Origin: Bradyrhizobium archetypum
GTDB taxonomy: Bacteria > Pseudomonadota > Alphaproteobacteria > Rhizobiales > Xanthobacteraceae
Length of the DNA stretch: 64,000 nucleotides
Reading direction: 5' to 3'
Assembly: GCF_013114835.1 (NCBI RefSeq)
Contig: NZ_JAAVLW010000008.1
Coordinates: 1-64,000, forward strand
Shown: positions 18,268-26,164 of the stretch, one piece after another
Position numbering within the stretch: the stretch's first letter is position 1
Layout of the letters: each line of letters starts with the position of its first letter
The notes under the pieces: model-generated
What the model was told of the DNA's origin: nothing
Seen by the model: only the letters and a program-made list of their open reading frames with translations
Databases searched by the model: none
Position numbers and translations under genes: made by a program

Positions 18268-19164
18268 TCATCGTTTCTTCTGCGCCGGACGCAGTGACCT
18301 CAGCGAGCGTTCGAGTTCGGGAGCGGCGAGCTTCACGCCGCTTTCGCTTTCCAGCAACCAATGCCCCTCGCTGCCGGATGCGGCGAGCACGTGAAAATCC
18401 ACCTTGCCGCCCGCGCGGCGGAAGGCGTCCGCAAGCTCCCGCGAAAAGGCTGGCGTGAAATAAGTGTCATTGGCGGCCACGAGCCAGGTCACCTTGACTC
18501 GTGCGGCTTTGCCGAACTCGCTTGCTGCGGCCATCAGCGTATGCGGCGCGCAGATCCGGCCGGGAAGATCATTGGCATGCCCGCCGCGCCCCGGCGCGAA
18601 CGCGACGATCGCGGCAATGCTTTTCGGGTCCTCGCCAGCCAGCGCCAGTGCGCCCCAGGCACCGGCCGAATGGCCGATCACGACCATGCCCTCGGGGCGA
18701 ATAAAGGGCTGCTTGCGCATGAGGCCGATGGCAGCGGTGATCGCATCTGCTGTGGCGCGGCCGGCCTGTGCATAGTCGGCCTCGTCGCAGCCGCCCTGAT
18801 CCTCGAGATATTTTCCGCCCGTCGCACCATGTCCCGGCCGCTCGGGGACCAGGACGGCGAAACCGTGCGATACCAACCATGCGGCGAGCGCACGGTATTC
18901 GGGTTGCGGCATCTGGGCCCGTCGCAACACATTCTGTGTGGTGGCGTGCGAGATCACAGCCAATGGAAACGGTCCCTCGCCGGGCGGCCTGAACAGCACC
19001 GCGCGCGCGGTGGTCGCAGGATCGGGTGATGGCAGCCGCCATTGCTGCAGCCGATGAGGCTCGCCTTCCGCACCCTGCACGCCTGGGCCGGGCTGCGCCG
19101 CCGCGGCCTTCACGCCGAGCGAGGCGGCGAGAATCAGCGCAACAAGCAGGTTTGGCGAACGCAT
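18268..19164 (-). CDS. Secreted alpha/beta hydrolase
   Basis: 298 residues with a signal peptide (LLVALILAASLGVKAAAAQP). The hydrolase core has AVISHATTQNVLRR, the nucleophile elbow VIGHSAGAWGALAL, a plausible acid in WLVAANDTYFTP and a late His in GSEGHWLLE. The fold resembles the dienelactone hydrolase/prolyl-oligopeptidase-like group; the substrate is unknown. It lies 92 bases upstream of the SDR/DoxX fusion on the same strand, so it could be the first gene of that unit. Confidence 0.87.
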   Translation of the reverse strand: MRSPNLLVALILAASLGVKAAAAQPGPGVQGAEGEPHRLQQWRLPSPDPATTARAVLFRPPGEGPFPLAVISHATTQNVLRRAQMPQPEYRALAAWLVSHGFAVLVPERPGHGATGGKYLEDQGGCDEADYAQAGRATADAITAAIGLMRKQPFIRPEGMVVIGHSAGAWGALALAGEDPKSIAAIVAFAPGRGGHANDLPGRICAPHTLMAAASEFGKAARVKVTWLVAANDTYFTPAFSRELADAFRRAGGKVDFHVLAASGSEGHWLLESESGVKLAAPELERSLRSLRPAQKKR

Positions 19165-19453
19165 GAACTGGCCTGATACAGCCGAAAGGAGGGACGTATT
19201 TCGAAGTCACCACAGAATACCGCCCGCGAATCAAATCCAGTGCATTTTTCCGTGAACGGAATTCGCGGGACGCATCCGTTGGATGATTCTGACAACCATT
19301 CTGCCGTTACTGCTGCGGCGAAAGACCCGCAGGAAAGCCCTCTTGTCCTCTTTCGATACACATAGACACAAAACTGATGCACAAAATCCACAGGTTAACC
19401 GATAATTAACGATGGACCTTGAAGCCGGCCCGCCGACTTGCTTTGATCAGCTC

Positions 19454-19963
19454 ATGAGCACAACCCTGATCGAGGTCCGACCGGCCAAGGCTGCAGACGC
19501 AGCCGCGGTGGCGTCTACCCATGATGAAGCCTGGCGCTCCGCCTATCAGGGCATCATTCCGGGCGCCGAGCTTGAAAAACTTATTAACCGTCGCGGCCCG
19601 CAATGGTGGGACAGCGCGATCCGCAAGGGCAGCCGCGTCAGCGTGCTGGTGTTCGGTGACAAGGTCGCGGGTTACGCCAATTATGGCCGTAACCGCGCCC
19701 GCAGCCTGCATTTCGAAGGCGAGATCTACGAGCTCTATCTGCGGCCGGAATTCCAGGGCCTCGGCTTCGGCCGCCGCCTCTTCACCGCCGCCCGGCGGGA
19801 CCTGATGCAGAGCGGGCTGAAGAGCATGGTGATCTGGGCACTTTCCGACAACGATCCAGCGACGGAATTTTACCGCGCGCTCGGCGGCCGGATGGTGGCA
19901 CGCTCCTCGGAGAAGTTCGGGGCCAAGTCGCTCGACAAGGTCGCATTCGCCTGGACCAACTGA
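19454..19963 (+). CDS. GNAT family N-acetyltransferase
   Basis: 169 residues from the ATG at 19454 (MSTTLIEVRPAKAADA). GNAT motifs are visible: an N-terminal AAAVASTHDEAWRSAYQGII, motif A LYLRPEFQGLGFGRRLFTAA with the acetyl-CoA-binding Q/RxxGxG/A pattern, and IWALSDNDPATEFYRALGGR. An in-frame ATG at 19412 would add 14 residues that do not look conserved; neither start has a strong Shine-Dalgarno. Substrate unknown; motif A plus the ALSDNDPATEFY segment resemble the RimI-like/toxin-resistance branch. It is followed by a palindromic repeat and then ppa. Confidence 0.87.
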   Translation: MSTTLIEVRPAKAADAAAVASTHDEAWRSAYQGIIPGAELEKLINRRGPQWWDSAIRKGSRVSVLVFGDKVAGYANYGRNRARSLHFEGEIYELYLRPEFQGLGFGRRLFTAARRDLMQSGLKSMVIWALSDNDPATEFYRALGGRMVARSSEKFGAKSLDKVAFAWTN

Positions 19964-19971
19964 GCTCCGGC

Positions 19972-20091
19972 CGTCACTGCCGGGCTTGACCCGGCAATCC
20001 ATCGTTCCTAAAGCGCACTTTGAACGTACGATGGATGCGGGTCATCCCGCCTAACGAGGCGCTTTGCGCTTCCGCACCCCGCATGACGATT
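19972..20091. repeat. Composite palindromic repeat between the GNAT gene and ppa
   Basis: It contains CGTCACTGCCGGGCTTGACC, paired CAATCCATCG / CGATGGATGC-like arms and CCCGCATGACG at the end. It belongs to the same family as 292-383. The unit lies in the ppa upstream region. Confidence 0.6.
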
Positions 20092-20131
20092 TTACCTGCC
20101 GGCACGACTGCCTCAGCACCACGGAGCCCCA

Positions 20132-20662
20132 ATGCGTATTGACGCCATCCCGATCGGAGTAAATCCGCCACACGACGTCAACGTCATTATCGAGGTGCCC
20201 GTTGGCGGCGAACCGATCAAGTATGAAATGGACAAGGAAGCCGGCACGCTGGTGGTCGATCGCTTCCTCTATACGGCGATGCGCTACCCCGGCAATTACG
20301 GCTTCATCCCGCACACGCTGTCCGGTGACGGCGACCCCTGTGATGTGCTGATTGCCAATACCCGCGCGATCGTGCCGGGCGCCGTGATGAGCGTGCGGCC
20401 GGTCGGCGTCTTGCTGATGGAAGACGAGGCCGGCGGCGACGAGAAGATCATCGCGGTCCCGTCCTCGAAGCTGACCCAGCGCTACGACAAGGTACGAACC
20501 TACAGCGATCTGCCGGATATCACGCTGCAGCAGATCCAGCATTTCTTCGAGCACTACAAGGATCTCGAGAAGGGCAAGTGGGTGAAGGTGCTGCGCTGGT
20601 GCGGCGCCGAGGACGCCCATCGCCTGATTCTGGAAGGCATCGAACGGGCGAAGAAGAAGTAG
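20132..20662 (+). CDS. ppa: Inorganic pyrophosphatase (family I)
   Basis: 176 residues, the usual bacterial hexameric type. The active-site signature DGDPCDVLI, the YPGNYGFIPHTL segment, and KVRTYSDLPDI with the downstream EHYKDLEKGKWV are all present. It hydrolyses pyrophosphate to two phosphates, pulling biosynthetic reactions forward; magnesium dependent, cytoplasmic. The start MRIDAIPIGVNPP is typical of alphaproteobacteria. It is convergent with folD, with a palindromic repeat between. Confidence 0.98.
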   Translation: MRIDAIPIGVNPPHDVNVIIEVPVGGEPIKYEMDKEAGTLVVDRFLYTAMRYPGNYGFIPHTLSGDGDPCDVLIANTRAIVPGAVMSVRPVGVLLMEDEAGGDEKIIAVPSSKLTQRYDKVRTYSDLPDITLQQIQHFFEHYKDLEKGKWVKVLRWCGAEDAHRLILEGIERAKKK

Positions 20663-20698
20663 GCTTGGTGTCCCGGAAGTCGCGGGGTGAGAACGGAT

Positions 20699-20798
20699 CG
20701 TCATTCCGGGGCGATGCGCAGCATCGAACTATGGCAATTGCGCACCTGAGAATCTCGAGGTCCGGGTTCGCCCGCTTCGCGAGCGCCCCGGAACGACG
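20699..20798. repeat. Palindromic repeat between ppa and folD
   Basis: CGTCATTCCGGGGCG at the left pairs with CGCCCCGGAACGACG at the right, with inner GATGCGCAGCATC hairpin. It may act as a bidirectional terminator between the convergent genes. Confidence 0.75.
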
Positions 20799-20805
20799 AT
20801 AGACC

Positions 20806-21690
20806 TCACACCCCCGGCTTCGGCAGGCCGCGAATCGCGCACGCCGCGCGCAGCGTGTTCACCAACAGGCACGCCACTGTCATCTGCCCGACGCCGCCGG
20901 GCACCGGCGTGATCGCGCCGGCGACCTCGGATACTTCCTTGAATGCGACGTCGCCGACCAGCCGCGTCTTGCCCTCGGCACCCGGCAGGCGGTTGATGCC
21001 GACATCGATCACGGTGGCCCCCGGCTTGATCCAGCTGGCGCGCACCATTTCGGGCCGGCCCACAGCGGCATAGACCAGATCGGCGCGGGCGCAGAGCTGC
21101 GGCAGGTCCTTTGAGCGCGAATGCGCGATCGTCACCGTCGCGTTCTCGTTGAGCAGCAATTGCACCAGCGGCCGGCCGACCAGGTTGGAACGGCCGATCA
21201 CGATCGCGTTCAGGCCTTCCAGCGAGGCATGGACGCTTCTAGTCAGGATGATGCAGCCGAGCGGCGTGCACGGTGACAGCGCGGCAAAGCCACCGGCCAG
21301 CCGGCCGGCATTGTTGGGATGGAGGCCATCGACATCCTTGGCCGGATCGATCGCGTTGATGATCGTTTCGGTGTGGATCGATTTCGGCAGCGGCAATTGC
21401 ACGAGGATGCCGTGCACCGCCGGATCGCGGTTGAGTTTTGCGATCAGCGCCAGGAGATCGCCCTGCCCGACGTCGGCGGGCAGCTTGTGCTCGAACGAGG
21501 CCATGCCGGCGGCCTGGGTCTGCGTGTGCTTGCTGCGGACATAGACCTCGCTGGCGGGATCGTTGCCGACCAGCACCACCGCAAGGCCCGGTGTGAGCTG
21601 GTGCTCGCACTTGACCCGTTCGACCTCCGCCGCAACGCGGGCGCGAAGCTCCGCCGCAATGACCTTTCCGTCGATAATACGTGCCGTCAT
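20806..21690 (-). CDS. folD: Bifunctional methylenetetrahydrofolate dehydrogenase/cyclohydrolase FolD
   Basis: 294 residues. The enzyme interconverts 5,10-methylene-, methenyl- and 10-formyl-tetrahydrofolate, supplying one-carbon units for purines (and so for PurH) and formyl-Met-tRNA. Key segments are GLAVVLVGNDPASEVYVRSK (the catalytic-region Lys lies in YVRSK), the PLPKSIHTETIINAIDPAKD stretch and the NADP-binding VIGRSNLVGRPLVQLLL. The C-terminus GGVGQMTVACLLVNTL is typical. The stop of the upstream DUF167 gene is one base away, so the two are translationally coupled in a yggT-DUF167-folD operon. Confidence 0.98.
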   Translation of the reverse strand: MTARIIDGKVIAAELRARVAAEVERVKCEHQLTPGLAVVLVGNDPASEVYVRSKHTQTQAAGMASFEHKLPADVGQGDLLALIAKLNRDPAVHGILVQLPLPKSIHTETIINAIDPAKDVDGLHPNNAGRLAGGFAALSPCTPLGCIILTRSVHASLEGLNAIVIGRSNLVGRPLVQLLLNENATVTIAHSRSKDLPQLCARADLVYAAVGRPEMVRASWIKPGATVIDVGINRLPGAEGKTRLVGDVAFKEVSEVAGAITPVPGGVGQMTVACLLVNTLRAACAIRGLPKPGV

Positions 21691-21691
21691 T

Positions 21692-22024
21692 TCAATCCTT
21701 CGTCTTTTCCGACCTCACGGTGGTCGCCTTTCGCAGCGTTTCGCCGAGAATTTTGGGCTCGCCGTCGACCGCGACCTGCTTGAGGCGCGAGGTCGTACCG
21801 GAAAGAATCTTCACCCTCGCCTTCGGCACGCCCAGCACTTTCGCCAGCAGTTCTATGACCGCACGATTGGCCTCTCCGCCGTCGGCAATCGCGCGAACGC
21901 GAACCTTTACGACCGATCGACCGTTGGCGAGCGTCTCGATCCCATCAATGTCATCGCGGCCGCCGCGCGGTGTCACCCGCAGCGCGATACTGATGCCCTC
22001 GGTGGAATAGCGCCAAGGATCCAT
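21692..22024 (-). CDS. DUF167 (YggU) family protein
   Basis: 110 residues from ATG 22024, preceded by an excellent AGGGAGG. The family pattern LRVTPRGGRDDIDGI, VKVRVRAIADGGEANRAVIELLAK and VKILSGTTSRLKQV is clear. The function is unknown; these small proteins often neighbour yggT. It sits between yggT (32 bases) and folD (1 base) in an apparent operon. Confidence 0.93.
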   Translation of the reverse strand: MDPWRYSTEGISIALRVTPRGGRDDIDGIETLANGRSVVKVRVRAIADGGEANRAVIELLAKVLGVPKARVKILSGTTSRLKQVAVDGEPKILGETLRKATTVRSEKTKD

Positions 22025-22056
22025 CAAGCCTCCCTATCCGAGGCCGACACCCGCGA

Positions 22057-22347
22057 TCAGACGACGTTGGGATAGACGTAATAGAGGATCACCCGCTGGA
22101 CGAACATGATGACCAGGATCAGGATGATCGGCGAAATGTCGAGTCCGCCGAGATTGGGCAAGAACCGGCGGATCGGCGCCAGCGCCGGCTCGGTGATCCG
22201 ATAGAGGAACTCGGCCACCGCCGCGACGAACTGGTTGCGCGTGTTCACGACATTGAAGGCGATCAGCCAGGACAGGATGGCGGACGCGATCAGAAGCCAG
22301 ACATAGAGGTCAAGGACGATGATGACGATATCGAGGATGGCACGCAT
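22057..22347 (-). CDS. YggT family integral membrane protein
   Basis: 96 residues with two to three transmembrane helices (LDIVIIVLDLYVWLLIASAI and IILILVIMFVQRVILYYVY). The central YRITEPALAPIRRFLPNLGG motif, with LDISPI after it, defines the family. Homologues relate to division or osmotic functions in other bacteria and plastids, but the exact role is unclear. It is first in a unit with DUF167 and folD; divergent from the tRNA-Ala gene. Confidence 0.94.
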   Translation of the reverse strand: MRAILDIVIIVLDLYVWLLIASAILSWLIAFNVVNTRNQFVAAVAEFLYRITEPALAPIRRFLPNLGGLDISPIILILVIMFVQRVILYYVYPNVV

Positions 22348-22457
22348 GTGGCGGGGGTGCTCGCGGGGTGGGATGAAGTGCTAGATATCGGTTCATCTCC
22401 CCTCAAACAAGGGAAGTTCCGGGCAAAATGACGCCAAAATCGGTGCTTTCACCGTTC

Positions 22458-22485
22458 TTGACTTGGCCTTGGGCCGGACTGTAAA
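22458..22485 (+). promoter_or_regulatory. Candidate promoter for tRNA-Ala
   Basis: TTGACT (22458-22463) and TGTAAA (22480-22485) are separated by 16 bases and would start transcription about 40 bases before the tRNA. This is a pattern match only. Confidence 0.5.
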
Positions 22486-22530
22486 TGGCGCCGATTGTCG
22501 GCTGCTTCGGGTATCCGGGACGGTCGCGAC

Positions 22531-22606
<76 letters not shown>

Positions 22607-22675
22607 CGCTTCGACGAGACCTATCACATCCGCGATTCTTGAAAGCCGGCCGCGCGGGCTATTTCCGCGTGGCGG

Positions 22676-23476
22676 CTACTCGGCCGCTTCCAGCAGAGCC
22701 GCGCGCGGCGAGCGCCTGATCCAGCCCGCGATGAAATTCTTCAACCAGGCCCGTTCGATCACGTCGTGCACTGCGCGTCCCTCGAAGTGGAGGTGACGTG
22801 GTTGCGCGCCCGGTGAATCCATGCGTACGCAGCCCCGCGTGGTCCAGCGATGCATCATCGCGTAGGTCACGTCGGGATGAAACTGGAAGCCGAAGGCATG
22901 GCCGGACCGGAACGCCTGCACCGGAAAGTCGTCGCCTTCGGCGAGCAGTTCGGCGCCATGGGGCAGTTGAAATCCTTCGCCATGCCAGTGGTAGACGCGC
23001 TCCGGCCAGTCCGGGCAGAGCGCGTGGCCGGCCGCGGTCGGGCGGATCGGATAGTAACCGACCTCCACCCGGCCTTCATGATGCGGCGCGACCTGCGCGC
23101 CCAATTGTCCGGCAAGCATCTGCGCGCCCAGGCAGATGCCGAGAAACGGCCGTTGCTCGCGCAGGGGTACTTCGATCCAATCGATCTCGCGGCGGACATA
23201 GTCGTCGGGATCGTTGGCGCTCATCGGGCCGCCGAAGATTACCGCGCCGGCATGCCGGTCCAGCGTTTCCGGCAAGGCATCGCCGAACCGCGGACGCCTG
23301 ATGTCGAGGGGATAGCCGAGCGCCCGCAGCGCGTTGCCGACCCGGCCCGGCGTCGAGGTCTCCTGATGGAGAACGATCAGTACCGGCGGCAGCGGCGCCA
23401 GGTCGGACACGGCCAACACGCTCCGGCCCGGAAAGGGCAGCACGTTCTCGTGATCCTTTTTCGACCGGAACGACAT
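22676..23476 (-). CDS. Class I glutamine amidotransferase-like protein (GMP synthase-like)
   Basis: 266 residues with a class I amidotransferase core. The nucleophile Cys is in FLGICLGAQMLAG, and the catalytic His in FGFQFHPDVT. The third triad residue appears as Asp rather than the usual Glu of HPE. The oxyanion region is VIFGGPMSANDPD. There is no synthetase domain, so it is not GuaA itself; it resembles stand-alone GATases often annotated as glutamine amidotransferase, acting on unknown small molecules such as gamma-glutamyl compounds. The N-terminal 25 residues may be non-conserved. The gene overlaps no neighbour and ends 69 bases from the tRNA-Ala gene. Confidence 0.87.
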   Translation of the reverse strand: MSFRSKKDHENVLPFPGRSVLAVSDLAPLPPVLIVLHQETSTPGRVGNALRALGYPLDIRRPRFGDALPETLDRHAGAVIFGGPMSANDPDDYVRREIDWIEVPLREQRPFLGICLGAQMLAGQLGAQVAPHHEGRVEVGYYPIRPTAAGHALCPDWPERVYHWHGEGFQLPHGAELLAEGDDFPVQAFRSGHAFGFQFHPDVTYAMMHRWTTRGCVRMDSPGAQPRHLHFEGRAVHDVIERAWLKNFIAGWIRRSPRAALLEAAE

Positions 23477-23643
23477 CGCCGTTGCTCAGGTATCTCGAAT
23501 CGAAACCATAGCTAAGTGAGTCTTAATTTCGCGTGAGTTCACGCACGCAGCGAAAAATGTAAGCAAACTGCGGGCCAGATGCGGTCAGCGCCTCCAATTG
23601 CGGCACGAACGGGCAAGGACACCGGAAAAACCCGGGATTTTTT

Positions 23644-24423
23644 TCAGCGTTGGCGAAGCTGGAAACGGCCGACCGCCCCGAGGATAAATGAGCGCGGGAA
23701 CAGCCGAAGCAGGAACGGCACGATCTTGATGCCGAGACCAGGCAACACTGCCCGTTTGTTGGCCATCAATCCGCTGTAGGCCTGTTGCGCGACCGCGGCC
23801 GGCGACACGTTGAGGATCGCCGAATCATAGCCGGGCCTGAACCCGGCGCGCGCCTGAAATTCCGATGGCACCGGACCGGGACACAATACCGTCACGCGCA
23901 CGCCGTGCGGCGCAAGTTCGGCGCGCATCGCCTCCGTGAACGACAGCACATAGGCCTTGGTGGCGTAATAGACCGCCATTCCCGGGCCCGGCAGAAAGCC
24001 CGCGATCGAACCGACATTCAGAAGCCCGCCGCGATTACGGATCAATTGATCCGAGAAGCGTAGCGACAGGTCGGTCAGCGCGCGGATGTTGACCGCGATG
24101 ATATCGAGCTGATCGGCGCGGTCACGCTGGATCGCCTTGCCGAACAGTCCGAAGCCCGCATTGTTGACGACGTATTCGACCTCCACACCGGAAGCTGACA
24201 ACGTGTCGGCAATCCTGTCGCCGCAATCGGGCTGCGCGAGGTCGCAGGGAATGACGATCGGAGCCGCGCCGCCCGCGGCGGTGATTTCGGCGGCCAGCGC
24301 CGTCAGGCGTTCGGCGCGCCGTGCCACCAGCGCCAGACGATGGCCATGAGATGCGAAAACGCGCGCCAACTCGGTGCCTATGCCCGCCGATGCACCGGTA
24401 ATCAGCGTCACACGCTCAGTCAC
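23644..24423 (-). CDS. Short-chain dehydrogenase/reductase (classical SDR)
   Basis: 259 residues. Cofactor motif TGASAGIGTELARVF, NNAGFG, catalytic Ser in VGSIAGFLPGPGMAVYYATK and YxxxK as YYATK; hence the triad is complete, unlike the SDR at 2631. RRAERL after the second strand suggests NADP preference. The C-terminus has a basic hydrophobic tail (LPGLGIKIVPFLLRLFPRSF) of the kind seen in membrane-associated DltE/YqjQ-like SDRs. The start codon is GTG at 24423 with a weak ribosome-binding site. No neighbour hints at a substrate. Confidence 0.9.
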   Translation of the reverse strand: MTERVTLITGASAGIGTELARVFASHGHRLALVARRAERLTALAAEITAAGGAAPIVIPCDLAQPDCGDRIADTLSASGVEVEYVVNNAGFGLFGKAIQRDRADQLDIIAVNIRALTDLSLRFSDQLIRNRGGLLNVGSIAGFLPGPGMAVYYATKAYVLSFTEAMRAELAPHGVRVTVLCPGPVPSEFQARAGFRPGYDSAILNVSPAAVAQQAYSGLMANKRAVLPGLGIKIVPFLLRLFPRSFILGAVGRFQLRQR

Positions 24424-24649
24424 GATCGAATGCTCTTAAGGATCAGTTCAGGATTACGCCGGCGCCGCAACGAGAGCATAGGCGCGTGGTGCGACGCAAG
24501 CCATCCCCCAAACATGGCGCCATGCAGACTCGCGCGCGCCATGCGTTGAAGTCTCTATATTTTCAGGCTTATCTCGCGCGATGGCGGCCGATGACGGCGC
24601 ACATTAAAGTTTCGTCATCTGCAATGCCGCACGGCTTCATCACACATCG

Positions 24650-25156
24650 TCACAGCGCCGCGTCTTCGGCCTTCGGCACGCTTGCGGACGAAGTTGATGG
24701 CCGCTGCTCCGCCACCTTGTGCTTGAGCTCGAGCCGATCGCGCGAGGAAATGCCGAGCAGATCGGCCGCGCGCCAGACGACGTTGTCTTCGAATTCGCTG
24801 ACATCGCCATCGGCGTATACCAGCTCCCACATCATTTCGATGATGCGAAGCCGGCCCTCCTCGTTGACCGAACGCATGATGACGCTGGTGAAATGATAGA
24901 GATCGACCGCCTCGCCCTCGGCGCGCGTCGCCTGTGCGATCAAATGATCGGCCTTTCCTGAATCGAGCTTGAATCGGCTCTCGATCAGACTGTGCAATTT
25001 GCGCTTCTCGGCCGCGCTCGGCTCGCCATCGAGCGAGACGACATGAACCAATAGCGCGGTCGCGGCGAGAAGATAGCCGGTATCGTCGAACGACAGGTCC
25101 GGATCCGCGCTGGGCGCAACGATGTCGGCAATAAATTGGCGCAGTCCGTCGAGCAT
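24650..25156 (-). CDS. TerB-like (tellurite resistance TerB family) protein
   Basis: 168 residues from ATG 25156 (MLDGLRQFIADIV), preceded by AGGTGG at short spacing. Helical core with acidic metal-binding-type residues: LLVHVVSLDGEPSAAEKRKL, LIESRFKLDSGKADHLI and MWELVYADGDVSEFEDNVVW. The paired DG segments (VSLDGE, YADGDV) are typical of the TerB-like fold. No other ter gene is present, so tellurite resistance should not be assumed. A longer frame reaches 25222 but lacks a better start. Confidence 0.87.
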   Translation of the reverse strand: MLDGLRQFIADIVAPSADPDLSFDDTGYLLAATALLVHVVSLDGEPSAAEKRKLHSLIESRFKLDSGKADHLIAQATRAEGEAVDLYHFTSVIMRSVNEEGRLRIIEMMWELVYADGDVSEFEDNVVWRAADLLGISSRDRLELKHKVAEQRPSTSSASVPKAEDAAL

Positions 25157-25533
25157 CCATCCACCTGCAAAATTCTGGAAAGCCTGTTCGTCGAATATGG
25201 GTCGAAGATTTGGCGCGCGCAATCCACACGATGAGCACCGAGTGCCGCAGGCGGATTAAATCGGCGTCACGTTGCGCGTGGCGGAACGTCTGCGCGAAAC
25301 TTGAAGCAGCGCCCTATCGTCGCAGCAAGCACCGCGCGTTCTGCCGGTTGGCAGCCCGCAGCCGTCAGTTCGAGGCGCAAGCCCGCCGCGGTCGGAAGAT
25401 ATGGCCTGTCGACCGATGGGGCCGACCCGCGCGATTCGCCGCAGGCTACGGGCGGATCTCCAATTGCAAGTCATTCGCATTTGCATTAGGGATGAAGCCA
25501 TTGTCCAAAAACGATTTTTCAGAGGAAACGATC
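25157..25533. other. Divergent intergenic region, no gene seen
   Basis: 377 bases between the TerB-like gene and the divergently oriented cupredoxin-like gene. The frames here show no conserved-looking protein, and the plus-strand frame from 25210 is only an upstream extension of the gene at 25534. The region presumably holds two divergent promoters; I could not identify them with confidence. Confidence 0.5.
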
Positions 25534-26010
25534 ATGGTCTCCTTCCGCTTCGCCCTTGGTGCTGCCGTTCTGTTGGGATTCGCCACAGGCGCCGCGCTGG
25601 CGGCGGGCGATCTGTCGAAACAGACGCCGATCGAGGTGACGATCGATCTGGGATCGCCGGGCAAACACGAATTCGCGCCGAAGCAACTGAAATTGGAAAC
25701 CGGCAAGCTCTACAAACTGATCCTGCGCAATGCCAGCAACGATCCGCATTACTTCACCTCGCACGCGTTCTCGCAGATGGTGTTCACGCGCAAGGCGCAG
25801 GTGACGCAGCAGCAGAACGGCAAGACGGTCACGCTTGCCGAATTCAAGGGCGCGATCCGCGAGATCGAGGTCTATCCAGGACAATCTGCCGAATGGTGGC
25901 TGGTGCCGATCGCAGCCGGCCGCGCCAGCGATCTCCGCTGCGACATCAAGGCCAGCGACGGCAAGACCCACGCCGAGCTCGGCATGGTCGGCGAGATCGT
26001 GATCGAATAG
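25534..26010 (+). CDS. Secreted cupredoxin-like protein
   Basis: 158 residues with a signal peptide (FALGAAVLLGFATGAALAAG). The ATG at 25534 follows AGAGGAAACG; an in-frame ATG at 25495 (MKPLSKNDFSEETI) would add non-signal residues. The mature part begins with beta-strand patterns (IEVTIDLGSPGKHEFAPKQL, GKLYKLILRNASNDPHYFTS) like plastocyanin-type domains, and has HYFTSHAF and AEWWLVPIAAGRASDLRCDI. Possible copper ligands are the His of PHYF, the later His of SHAF, and Cys in LRCDI, but the canonical C-x-H-x-M pattern is not obvious. Role unknown, maybe periplasmic electron transfer or metal handling. Weak family call. Confidence 0.75.
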   Translation: MVSFRFALGAAVLLGFATGAALAAGDLSKQTPIEVTIDLGSPGKHEFAPKQLKLETGKLYKLILRNASNDPHYFTSHAFSQMVFTRKAQVTQQQNGKTVTLAEFKGAIREIEVYPGQSAEWWLVPIAAGRASDLRCDIKASDGKTHAELGMVGEIVIE

Positions 26011-26036
26011 CGCGGTTTGGTTCTACTCGTCATAAC

Positions 26037-26143
26037 ACCTCATGGTGAGGAGCGCGAAGCGCGTCTCGAACCATGAGGCCCCGTCTGTGGCCTACATCCT
26101 TCGAGACGCCCGCTTCTCGCGGGCTCCTCAGGATGAGGTCTTG
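26037..26143. repeat. Double palindromic repeat, CTCATGGTGAGGAGC type
   Basis: Left unit CCTCATGGTGAGGAGCGCGA with GTCTCGAACCATGAGG; right unit CATCCTTCGAGACGCCCGCT with GGGCTCCTCAGGATGAGG. The same motifs appear at 1660-1749. It occupies the space between two convergent genes. Confidence 0.8.
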
Positions 26144-26164
26144 AACGGCTGTGACGCAGCAGAG

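Noticed and set aside
24650..25156. Tellurite resistance system
   Set aside because: Only a TerB-like fold is present; no terZACDE genes are nearby.
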